NCBI GenBank assembly: GCA_041645075.1
Contig: JBAZQS010000015.1
Coordinates: forward strand, 1-17,106
Reading direction: 5' to 3'
DNA from: JBAZQS01 sp041645075
Lineage (GTDB): Bacteria > Patescibacteriota > Patescibacteriia > 2-01-FULL-39-33
DNA length: 17,106 bases
Under the pieces are notes generated by a model, which made no database searches, was not told the DNA's origin, and saw nothing but the letters and a program-made list of their open reading frames with translations. Made by a program: the position numbers and the translations under genes. Shown in pieces: positions 8,066 to 12,952 of this stretch. Numbering within the stretch: the first letter of the stretch is position 1; each line of letters begins with the position of its first letter.

Positions 8066-8237
8066 GTCTTCGTAGTTCAACGGATAGAACAAGGGACTTT
8101 TACCCAAGCACCATGCCCTCATAGTTCAACGGATAGAACAAGGGACTCCTAAGCCTTAGATTCTGGTCCGATTCCAGATGAGGGCATAGTGCTGGGCCTA
8201 AGCCTCTTAGATCCAGGTCCGATTCCTGGCGGAGACG
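8066..8237 (+). pseudogene. split tRNA-Arg(CCU)-like gene interrupted at the anticodon loop
   Basis: 8066-8098 reads as a tRNA 5' half: acceptor strand GTCTTCG, D-arm GTTC...GAAC, anticodon 5' strand and loop up to U33. 8197-8237 reads as a 3' half: CCT anticodon, AA, GCCTC, then T-arm CCAGG/CCTGG with loop TCCGATT, and acceptor strand CGGAGAC plus discriminator G. The two acceptor strands pair over 7 bp with one G-U. Joining the halves gives a 74-nt tRNA-Arg(CCU) with a poor anticodon stem. The 98-nt interruption is a complete second tRNA-Arg(CCU) on an extended stem. It may be a decayed duplicate or a tRNA that needs processing; no known intron core is visible. Confidence 0.5.
8115..8186 (+). 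tRNA. tRNA-Arg (anticodon CCU)
   Basis: A full cloverleaf: acceptor GCCCTCA with TGAGGGC (7 perfect pairs), D-stem GTTC/GAAC, anticodon loop CTCCTAA with CCT at positions 34-36, T-stem TCTGG/CCAGA with loop TCCGATT, and discriminator A. The anticodon stem AGGGA/GCCTT has a G-U and an A-G mismatch at 31-39. T-loop position 55 is C rather than T. CCA is not encoded. Flanks extend the acceptor helix: AT, AGCAC and CCC on the left pair with AT, GTGCT and GGG on the right. The gene is embedded in the interrupted tRNA-like sequence around it. Confidence 0.75.
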
Positions 8238-8262
8238 CAAGAGTATTAATTGACGGGGTGAA

Positions 8263-8302
8263 ATTCCAGATGAGGGTATGGCGCTCTGGGGGGCCTAAAC
8301 CC
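8263..8302 (+). repeat. partial third copy of the tRNA-Arg 3' end and its flank
   Basis: ATTCCAGATGAGGG at 8263-8276 is identical to the T-arm/acceptor 3' end of the complete tRNA (8171-8184). The following bases (TATGGCGCT, then GGGCCTAA and CCCT) resemble the flank after that tRNA (CATAGTGCT, GGGCCTAAGCCT). No 5' half precedes it. It is a truncated duplicate 92 nt downstream. Confidence 0.6.
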
Positions 8303-8334
8303 TACCCCGCCGCTCGCGAGTAGCGGGGTGGGGT
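8299..8334. other. strong GC-rich hairpin
   Basis: ACCCTACCCCGC (8299-8310) pairs with GCGGGGTGGGGT (8323-8334) over 12 positions with one T-G wobble. The 12-nt loop itself contains the palindrome CTCGCGAG. No T-run follows on either strand. It abuts the partial third tRNA copy, so it may be part of the same duplicated or structured locus. Confidence 0.65.
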
Positions 8335-8344
8335 GCCGCGCCGT

Positions 8345-8446
8345 CCTCGCAATGAGAAACGGTATTTACAAAAAAATAAAGGGCTTGCGGAAAAAAGAAA
8401 AAGCCCCGCAATTGCAATCTCGAAAATTTTCGAGTGAACTGCGAGG
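8345..8446. repeat. nested inverted repeats after the tRNA locus
   Basis: CCTCGCA (8345-8351) and TGCGAGG (8440-8446) are perfect inverted repeats enclosing further stems: TTGCGG/CCGCAA (8385-8390 and 8406-8411) and the 16-bp palindrome CTCGAAAATTTTCGAG (8419-8434). The stretch has no ORF. It contains the intrinsic terminator of the leftward operon, and the remaining symmetry is unexplained. Confidence 0.55.
8370..8406 (-). terminator. intrinsic terminator of the leftward UDG-like gene
   Basis: On the minus strand GGGCTT (8401-8406) pairs with AAGCCC (8381-8386), followed directly by TTTATTTTTTT (8370-8380). It lies about 80 nt beyond the stop codon of the UDG-like gene. Confidence 0.6.
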
Positions 8447-8484
8447 TTATATATATTGATGAAAAAATTATAGATGACCATTTT

Positions 8485-8970
8485 TTATGAAACGAGTCGT
8501 TTGATGACAGTTTTCACTGCCTGAATATATCGATCTTTTTCCTTTCGCTTGTACACCATAATGTATGACGGGTGATGGATAGGTACGTACCACCTCTTTT
8601 CATGCTCAAAAGCTTGGTACTTATAGGATAATTTTGGCATCTGTAATCCAAGCTGGTGGAGAACGAATGTCGCCGTCTTGTTGCCCAGTAACAGGACAAC
8701 GCGAGGATTAACTGCTTGAAACTCGATCTGCAGTTCGGGATAACACAGCATACACTCTTTAAGTGTCGGATATCTCAACCTTCCTTTAGAATCCAAAGGA
8801 GGGAACTTTACAAGATTTGTTTTGTAAAAACTTGTGTTGTGGCACTGTGCCTCAATTTCCGCCACTAACTTACCAGTGTTTGTGTCTATGTGGAGGGGCG
8901 TGTAATTCTCGGCCTCAGTTGCTTTTTTTGCGGAAAGACCGACCCACATTATTACCTTTGTATTTTTCAT
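8485..8970 (-). CDS. divergent uracil-DNA glycosylase-like protein
   Basis: 161 aa resembling the core of family 4/5 uracil-DNA glycosylases, which remove uracil from DNA. Matching features in order: a first strand VIMWVGLSAKK at the place of the GEAPG loop, a G-K-L segment (TGKLVAEIE), the TNLVKFPP strand (family: TN.VKC.PP), PTLKECMLCYPEL leading into PRVVLLLGNKTA, and a late HHPSY (family: HPS/HPA). The catalytic-side GEAPG motif is not conserved and the N-terminal iron-sulfur cysteine pair is missing. It may act on another base, bind DNA only, or have another role. Its ATG overlaps the TGA of the upstream radical SAM fragment by 4 nt, a sign of translational coupling. Confidence 0.6.
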   Translation of the reverse strand: MKNTKVIMWVGLSAKKATEAENYTPLHIDTNTGKLVAEIEAQCHNTSFYKTNLVKFPPLDSKGRLRYPTLKECMLCYPELQIEFQAVNPRVVLLLGNKTATFVLHQLGLQMPKLSYKYQAFEHEKRWYVPIHHPSYIMVYKRKEKDRYIQAVKTVIKRLVS

Positions 8971-9290
8971 CGGTTGATTCCATTAGTTTCAGTAATAAAC
9001 TTCCGAAGATCATCATCAGACGCTTCGGAAAAATTACCACTCGTGAAGTTAAACTGTTTTCTCCCCATGTTTATTGACCAATCATCGTGGTACATAACCT
9101 CGTCAATAATCCTCCCTTTTAGAATCATATCGTGGTACAGCTCGGTGCCATGATATGGGCGAAATTGAAAGACGCTTGTTCTGAAGTTTGCGCGACTTTT
9201 TAGGGATAACTCCTTGAGTTGCACCGCCAAATCGTATGACATCCGCATGTCCTCAATGGTTTCAGTTTCAAAACCGAAAATGAAGTATCC
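8967..9290 (-). pseudogene. 5'-truncated radical SAM (B12-binding type) protein, C-terminal part
   Basis: The minus-strand frame is open from 9290, directly after a TAA at 9291-9293. It starts inside a protein: GYFIFGFETETIEDM corresponds to the late strand of a radical SAM barrel (family: GYF..GFP.ET.ED). It continues YDLAVQLKEL...NFRTSVFQFRPYHGTELYHDMI, typical of B12-binding radical SAM enzymes. The CxxxCxxC cluster and the B12 domain are absent from the window. The first possible internal start is the ATG at 9248, which would leave 93 aa. The end overlaps the UDG-like start by 4 nt, so the pair was an operon before the truncation. The break is abrupt, as at a recombination or insertion junction. 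Confidence 0.6.
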
Positions 9291-9400
9291 TTAGTGATTT
9301 ATCGCTAATTTTTGCCCGGCAGGTAACCGCCTAGGCTGTTTCAAGTATCTACTGTATATTATATACCATACAGCATATTATGTCAACTAAAAAATATGCG

Positions 9401-9424
9401 TTTGTCTAGACATGTCTAGACAAA
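9401..9424. repeat. palindromic repeat copy 1
   Basis: Perfect palindrome with core TGTCTAGACATGTCTAGACA (9403-9422) flanked by TT and AA. The core is two tandem copies of the 10-bp palindrome TGTCTAGACA. Copies 2 and 3 are at 9549-9568 and 12007-12026. Confidence 0.9.
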
Positions 9425-9518
9425 TCTCTGATTTTGGACAAATTTTTATATCTTATGCCATAAAAAAAGAAATTTGTCATTTTTTAGTGTTTTTTGTATT
9501 CAAATTTATGCCAATTTC

Positions 9519-9527
9519 TGTGGATAA
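9519..9527 (-). promoter_or_regulatory. DnaA box
   Basis: TGTGGATAA, the exact reverse complement of the E. coli DnaA-box consensus TTATCCACA. It lies 22 nt before palindrome copy 2. The same box precedes palindrome copy 3. Confidence 0.6.
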
Positions 9528-9548
9528 CCTGTGTTTTAAGTGGACAAA

Positions 9549-9568
9549 TGTCTAGACATGTCTAGACA
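9549..9568. repeat. palindromic repeat copy 2
   Basis: Same 20-bp core as copy 1, preceded by GTGGACAAA and followed by AATTT. Spacing to copy 1 is 146 bp centre to centre. Confidence 0.9.
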
Positions 9569-9850
9569 AATTTCATTGGCCATGGATCTAAAAAAATATT
9601 TTTCATTGTTAAATTAGAAAATATAAAATTTATTTAAATTTAGATAAATTTGATTTAAATTATAAAATGTGTTGTAATATTAAGTATTAACTTAAATTTA
9701 TATCCATGTATTACATATAAAAAGATTAAGGCGCCTGCCATTTTTATTTGAAATTTAAAAAGCTTGATTAAAAATTAAAAAATCTTTAAAATGTAAATTA
9801 TAATAGGAGATGGTTACAAACGTTCTTTAAAATTTAGAAGGGAAGAAGAA

Positions 9851-10576
9851 ATGGAAAAAGCCATTAATCTAATAGTATTTTTAGCCATAACCTATCCTTT
9901 AGGGATTATTTTAGGAGTTATTTTTCATATTCTTAGGATTTTAAAAGTAATTTCGGTATTGCATTGGGGGCGTTTTCCGCATTGGCAGAGAAAGATAATT
10001 TTGGTCTCCAATCATCCGTCTTTATTAGAGCCGGTTTTATTGCCACTTTTATTTTTCCGAGAATATTTATTTTACCCCCTTAAATTCGTTCCCTGGAGCA
10101 CGCCGGACCAAAAAAATTTTTACGACCCATGGTACTGGTTTTGGCTAAGGCCTCGGATGATCCCCATTGATAGAAGCAGCGAACGAAAAGAATTGCAATC
10201 TCTTTTCCAAATGAAAAGAATTCTTAATTCCGGAGGAATAATTATTCTTTTTGCCGAAGGCGGGAGGACTTATTTAGGAGAAAGTTTTTTGTATAGCCAG
10301 AAAGGCAAAAGAATTAGAATACTTAAAGGCGGACTCGGCTGGTTGGTTTTAAAAACAAAAGCCACGGTTCTTCCGGTTTGGATTGAAGGAGCGGATAAGT
10401 TTTTACCCCCAGCTGATTCGCCGGACAAATTGTTTTCTTGGCCAAATTTACAGGAAAAGGTCGCGATAAAAATTGGCAAACCTCTAAAATTTGAGGGCTC
10501 TCCGGCCGTAGGCAGGGAAATGGCTACCCAGATGGTTGCCAACGCCCTTTTAAAATTAGCTGACGAAGAAGAGTAG
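9851..10576 (+). CDS. PlsC-like 1-acyl-glycerol-3-phosphate acyltransferase family protein
   Basis: 241-aa membrane-associated acyltransferase, expected to transfer a fatty acyl chain to a lysophospholipid or glycolipid on the cytoplasmic face. An N-terminal hydrophobic segment (residues 5-36) anchors it. Acyltransferase blocks follow in order: NHPSLLE (54-60, motif I), PRMIPIDR (101-108, motif II), FAEGGRT (134-140, motif III; usual form FPEGTRS) and VLPVWIEGAD (173-182, motif IV). The usual HX4D charge-relay aspartate is glutamate (E60), and Pro and Thr of motif III are replaced by Ala and Gly, so the acceptor may not be lysophosphatidate. The purine-rich GGAAGAAG before the ATG may serve as ribosome binding site. 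It is the first rightward gene after the palindrome-rich spacer. Confidence 0.85.
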   Translation: MEKAINLIVFLAITYPLGIILGVIFHILRILKVISVLHWGRFPHWQRKIILVSNHPSLLEPVLLPLLFFREYLFYPLKFVPWSTPDQKNFYDPWYWFWLRPRMIPIDRSSERKELQSLFQMKRILNSGGIIILFAEGGRTYLGESFLYSQKGKRIRILKGGLGWLVLKTKATVLPVWIEGADKFLPPADSPDKLFSWPNLQEKVAIKIGKPLKFEGSPAVGREMATQMVANALLKLADEEE

Positions 10577-10616
10577 GTAAGAATAATAAAACCCCTCTCA
10601 CCCACTCTTCACTTTC

Positions 10617-10687
10617 GGGCCCATAGTAAATCGGTATTACGCATCCATGGCATGGATGAGGGCGGGGTTCGATTCCCCGTGGGTCCA
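10617..10687 (+). tRNA. tRNA-Ala (anticodon GGC)
   Basis: Cloverleaf: acceptor GGGCCCA with TGGGTCC including the G3-U70 wobble that identifies alanine tRNAs, D-stem GTAA/TTAC, anticodon stem CATCC/GGATG with loop ATGGCAT (GGC at 34-36), a 4-nt variable loop, T-stem CGGGG/CCCCG with loop TTCGATT, and discriminator A. CCA is not encoded. It lies 40 nt after the acyltransferase gene and may share its transcript. Confidence 0.93.
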
Positions 10688-10722
10688 AATATTAGCTCTC
10701 TTTTAAATATTAACTTTAATTT

Positions 10723-10737
10723 ACTAAACCCTGTGGA
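10723..10737. repeat. left arm of a 15-bp inverted repeat flanking the GerMN gene
   Basis: ACTAAACCCTGTGGA here is the exact reverse complement of TCCACAGGGTTTAGT at 11858-11872, just after the stop of the gene 10775-11845. The left arm is also part of a local hairpin. Confidence 0.7.
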
Positions 10738-10761
10738 GTAGCTTACTATACTCCACAGGGT
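10728..10761. other. 13-bp perfect hairpin in the leader of the GerMN gene
   Basis: ACCCTGTGGAGTA (10728-10740) pairs with TACTCCACAGGGT (10749-10761) around an 8-nt loop. No T-run follows on the plus strand, so it is unlikely to end the tRNA-Ala transcript by itself. It lies 13 nt before the ATG and would structure the 5' leader. It could be a processing site between tRNA and mRNA or a protein target. Confidence 0.65.
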
Positions 10762-10774
10762 AAACTAAAAAAAT

Positions 10775-11845
10775 ATGGAAGAAGGTAAAAATTTAGGATT
10801 ATTTGATGACAATCCAGCCGATTCCAACACTTCTGGTCAGCAAAATTCGACCGTTTCCGGGCAAAATTTAGAGGGAAAAACAGATAATCCCGTTGATTCC
10901 GGGTCAGCCCCGGAAAACACTAACGGGACAGAAAGCCACCCAAATAGTCAGGATTTAGCCGTCGCGAGCCAGAGCCAAGAGACGCCATTAAACCAATCAG
11001 AGCCCGTGGATGGTGGCGACCAGGGCGGTGTTCAAAGTGTTCAAAAGGAAAGCGAACAGCCGGCCTCGGCTCATAAGGAAGCAACCAATTCCGATGCTCC
11101 CTATGGAGCGGCTGATTCGTCAACGAATCTTGGTACGGATTTTTTTGAGGGCGAATCAAAAACCGAGGAAAATACATCTATTTATCCGGTTGGGGACACG
11201 GCGGCTCCGTCCAAACTTAGCCGATCGGCTCTGGTGATAAGAGCCATTGTCATAATTGCCATTGTTGGGTTCGCGGTTTGGTATTTAGGCCTGGCCGGCA
11301 GAGTTGATAAAGATAATATCAGTTCAGTGGCCGATGTTAATATTGTGGTTGACACCAACAAGCAAGAAGGCATTGTGACTATTATTGGCGAGGATGAACT
11401 GGGAAATATTAATCAAAACGCGCAAAATGGCCAAAATTTGGCTAACCCCATGGCCACGAGTTCAGTAAAAATAAAGGCCTTTTATCGGAAAACGGGTGAT
11501 ACGGATTGCAGCCGGGTTTACGCCTTGGAGCGCGAAACCGAGAAAAAGTATGATTCCGACCTGATTAATACGATCAGGGGCCTTTTAGCGCCTTTGTCAG
11601 AAGCGGAAAAAGCGAGCGGGTTTATAGCCGATATTCCAGTAGGGACGACTTTGGGTTTTATAAAAGTGAATAATAATGTCGCGGTTATTAATTTTAGCGA
11701 TAAATTAAACGCGGTTTCGGGCGCTTGCGCCATATCGGCCGTAAAGTCGCAGATTAATCAGACGGCCAAGCAATTTCCCTATGTCAAGGAAGTGATTATT
11801 TGTATAAATGCCAATTGCTTGCCGGATCAGATTTTGCAGCCATAG
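10775..11845 (+). CDS. single-pass membrane protein with GerMN domain
   Basis: 356 aa. Residues 1-148 are low-complexity, rich in Ser, Asn, Gln, Glu and Asp, predicted disordered and cytoplasmic. One transmembrane helix spans about 151-173 (ALVIRAIVIIAIVGFAVWYLG). The extracytoplasmic C-terminus from about 231 matches the GerMN fold: IKAFYRKTGDTDCSRVYALER, LLAPLSEAEKASGF, IPVGTTLGFIKVNNNVAVINF and QINQTAKQFPYVKEVIICIN, ending LQP. GerMN domains occur in spore germination GerM and in many non-sporulating envelope proteins, probably binding cell-wall ligands; no spore function is implied here. The gene follows tRNA-Ala, with a hairpin in its leader, and is flanked by a 15-bp inverted repeat. 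No Shine-Dalgarno match beyond weak AT-rich sequence. Confidence 0.8.
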   Translation: MEEGKNLGLFDDNPADSNTSGQQNSTVSGQNLEGKTDNPVDSGSAPENTNGTESHPNSQDLAVASQSQETPLNQSEPVDGGDQGGVQSVQKESEQPASAHKEATNSDAPYGAADSSTNLGTDFFEGESKTEENTSIYPVGDTAAPSKLSRSALVIRAIVIIAIVGFAVWYLGLAGRVDKDNISSVADVNIVVDTNKQEGIVTIIGEDELGNINQNAQNGQNLANPMATSSVKIKAFYRKTGDTDCSRVYALERETEKKYDSDLINTIRGLLAPLSEAEKASGFIADIPVGTTLGFIKVNNNVAVINFSDKLNAVSGACAISAVKSQINQTAKQFPYVKEVIICINANCLPDQILQP

Positions 11846-11857
11846 CAAAAAATTTAT

Positions 11858-11872
11858 TCCACAGGGTTTAGT
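11858..11872. repeat. right arm of the 15-bp inverted repeat
   Basis: TCCACAGGGTTTAGT, exact reverse complement of 10723-10737. It begins 12 nt after the GerMN gene stop. Confidence 0.7.
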
Positions 11873-11894
11873 GATTACTTTGAATTACGAAACT

Positions 11895-11941
11895 CCTCCT
11901 AAACCCCCTCCCCTTACCAAGGGGAGGGCTGGGGTGGGGTT
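11895..11941. repeat. G/C-run palindromic intergenic repeat (REP-like)
   Basis: CCCTCCCCTT (from 11906) pairs with AAGGGGAGGG (11919-11928) across a short ACC loop, followed by GGGGTGGGGTT mirroring the upstream AAACCCC. Composition differs sharply from the AT-rich surroundings. The same kind of 'CCCCTCCCC..GGGGAGGG..GGGGTGGGG' unit recurs in intergenic DNA of many bacteria, from memory. It lies between the GerMN gene and the second palindrome/DnaA-box module. Confidence 0.7.
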
Positions 11942-11987
11942 GGCCGTTGTTCACATAAAAATTTTATTCTATTTTTTGTGTATATTC

Positions 11988-12030
11988 TGTGGATAAGTGG
12001 CTAATTTGTCTAGACATGTCTAGACAAATT
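11988..12030. promoter_or_regulatory. second DnaA-box plus palindrome module
   Basis: A perfect DnaA box TGTGGATAA (11988-11996) is followed by GTGG and a 28-bp perfect palindrome (12003-12030) with the same 20-bp core (12007-12026) seen at 9403 and 9549. The order and spacing resemble the module at 9519-9571, with 13 nt fewer between box and palindrome. The palindrome ends 4 nt before a consensus -35 box, an ideal place for an operator or activator site. Confidence 0.75.
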
Positions 12031-12034
12031 TTAT

Positions 12035-12063
12035 TTGACAGAATTGTTAATACTTATTATAAT
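12035..12063 (+). promoter_or_regulatory. consensus sigma-70 promoter
   Basis: TTGACA (12035-12040), 17-nt spacer, TATAAT (12058-12063): both hexamers match consensus exactly. Transcription would start near 12070 and reach the terminator at 12137-12173. No protein gene starts in that interval. Confidence 0.85.
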
Positions 12064-12069
12064 AGTAAG

Positions 12070-12173
12070 TTAGAATTAAAAACCCTTAATAAAAAAGGAT
12101 TTGATTAATACAATTTTGAACTTGCTAATTTGGCATAAAGAGCGCGTCAATTAAAGATCAGCGGCTCTTTTTT
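12070..12173 (+). ncRNA. candidate small RNA of about 105 nt
   Basis: Bounded by a perfect promoter upstream and a strong intrinsic terminator downstream. No conserved RNA family is recognised. A possible tiny ORF starts with TTG at 12111 after AAAGGA (17 codons, ending at a TAA in the terminator loop), but the spacing to a ribosome site is too short to support it. It may instead be an attenuated leader of the operon starting at 12274, though that operon has its own promoter. The start coordinate is inferred from the promoter. Confidence 0.55.
12137..12173 (+). terminator. intrinsic terminator of the small transcript
   Basis: AAAGAGC (12137-12143) pairs with GCTCTTT (12164-12170). GC/GC pairs inside with one bulged G, and the run TTTTTT (12168-12173) follows. 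Confidence 0.8.
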
Positions 12174-12215
12174 GTTTGGGTAAAAAATTATTTATAAAAT
12201 TGAAAGTTCACATTA

Positions 12216-12244
12216 TTGACACATACCCCACTGGGGTATATAAT
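12216..12244 (+). promoter_or_regulatory. promoter with embedded CsoR/CstR-type operator
   Basis: TTGACA (12216-12221), 17-nt spacer, TATAAT (12239-12244), another exact consensus promoter. The spacer holds ATACCCCACTGGGGTAT (12223-12239), a 7-3-7 palindrome of the type bound by CsoR/CstR/RcnR-family repressors, overlapping the -10 by one base. Binding there would block RNA polymerase. The first gene is a member of that repressor family, so autoregulation of the whole operon is the natural reading. Confidence 0.88.
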
Positions 12245-12273
12245 TAAATTAGATTTAAATATTTTTTAAAAAT

Positions 12274-12516
12274 ATGCCCAAAAAGAAGAAAAAGCAAACG
12301 CCCATCCAATCCCACCTTAACCGGATTATCGGCCAGACCCAAGGCGTGAAAAAAATGCTTGGCGCTAAAACCGATAACATTTTAGTCATTGGCCAGATTA
12401 TGGCCGCGAAAGCCAGCTTGGAACAATTAGCCATCCGGCTTTTAAGGGAGGAATCAAAAGTTTGCCACAAAAAACGGATTGATCGGATTGTTGAAACTTT
12501 TTTTAAAATACGTTAA
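12274..12516 (+). CDS. CsoR/FrmR-family (DUF156) transcriptional repressor
   Basis: 80-aa all-helical tetrameric repressor of the metal/formaldehyde/sulfide-sensing family. The family signature is visible: HLNRIIGQTQGVKKML (14-29), then the helix VIGQIMAAKASLEQLAIRLL (38-57) and C64 in KVCHKK. The sensing residues are unusual. The position of the first cysteine (Cys35/36 of CsoR, RcnR, FrmR) is Asn35 and the usual His60/61 is Glu60; only Cys64 remains, followed by His65. A classical Cu(I) site or a CstR dithiol pair cannot form. Pro2 is kept, followed by a lysine run. It is the first gene of an operon with thioredoxin and thioredoxin reductase, behind a matching operator. Confidence 0.88.
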   Translation: MPKKKKKQTPIQSHLNRIIGQTQGVKKMLGAKTDNILVIGQIMAAKASLEQLAIRLLREESKVCHKKRIDRIVETFFKIR

Positions 12517-12592
12517 AATGGAATATGTGGTTTTGAGCCAGTAATTTTTAATTCGCTTTATTTAAAAATTAAAAATTAAAAATTTATAATTT

Positions 12593-12919
12593 ATGCCAGT
12601 AGTCATTTTTACCGATGCCAATTTTGAACAGGAGGTTTTAAAAAGCGATCAGCCCGTGTTGGTTGATTTTTACGCGGATTGGTGCGGGCCGTGCAAAATG
12701 CAGGGGCCGATTATTGAGGAAATAGCCAAAGAAATTGGCGATAAGGCCAAGGTAGGCAAGTTTAATATGGATGAAAATCCCAAAATCGCCCAGCAATTTG
12801 AAGTGATGTCTATTCCGACGTTGATTATATTTAAGGATGGAAAAGCCGCAGAAACCATGATTGGCGTCCAGTCAAAAAATATTTTAATGGATAAACTGAA
12901 TGCAGTAATCGGTAAATAG
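12593..12919 (+). CDS. trxA: thioredoxin
   Basis: 108-aa cytoplasmic dithiol oxidoreductase of canonical length. The active site WCGPC lies at residues 30-34 after the strand VLVDFYAD, and the cis-proline loop is MSIPT. No signal peptide or membrane anchor. It follows the repressor by 76 nt and precedes thioredoxin reductase by 33 nt on the same strand, so the reductase probably keeps it reduced and both are probably controlled by the operator at 12223-12239. The leader is an AT-rich repeat (AAAATTAAAAATT) without a Shine-Dalgarno site. A TATAAT two bases before the ATG is more likely composition than a promoter. Confidence 0.97.
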   Translation: MPVVIFTDANFEQEVLKSDQPVLVDFYADWCGPCKMQGPIIEEIAKEIGDKAKVGKFNMDENPKIAQQFEVMSIPTLIIFKDGKAAETMIGVQSKNILMDKLNAVIGK

Positions 12920-12952
12920 TAATTGGTAATTAGTAAATAGTAAACAGTAAAT

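Larger units (their letters stand above)
9394..9800. other. candidate replication origin (oriC-like intergenic region)
   Basis: The stretch 9291-9850 has no gene. It holds two 20-bp palindromes, at least four further or overlapping GACAAAT/ATTTGTC half-sites (for example 9437-9443, 9472-9478, 9543-9549), one perfect DnaA box, and a very AT-rich segment from about 9571 to 9800 that could serve as an unwinding element. Protein genes from 601 to 9290 run leftward and those from 9851 onward run rightward, as at a bidirectional origin. gyrA nearby is also common near origins. dnaA and dnaN are not in the window. A divergent regulatory region or a plasmid-type partition site are alternatives. Confidence 0.5.

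Noticed and set aside
8066..8237. Group I intron in a tRNA-Arg gene
   Set aside because: The insert is only 98 nt and is filled by a second tRNA; none of the P, Q, R, S core elements is visible.
8073..9290. tRNA locus as att site of an integrated element ending near 9290
   Set aside because: No integrase gene and no repeat of the tRNA end near 9290; only a truncated operon is visible.
12111..12164. 17-codon TTG-started leader peptide
   Set aside because: The AAAGGA is too close to the TTG and no regulatory codon run is seen; kept only as an alternative to the small RNA.
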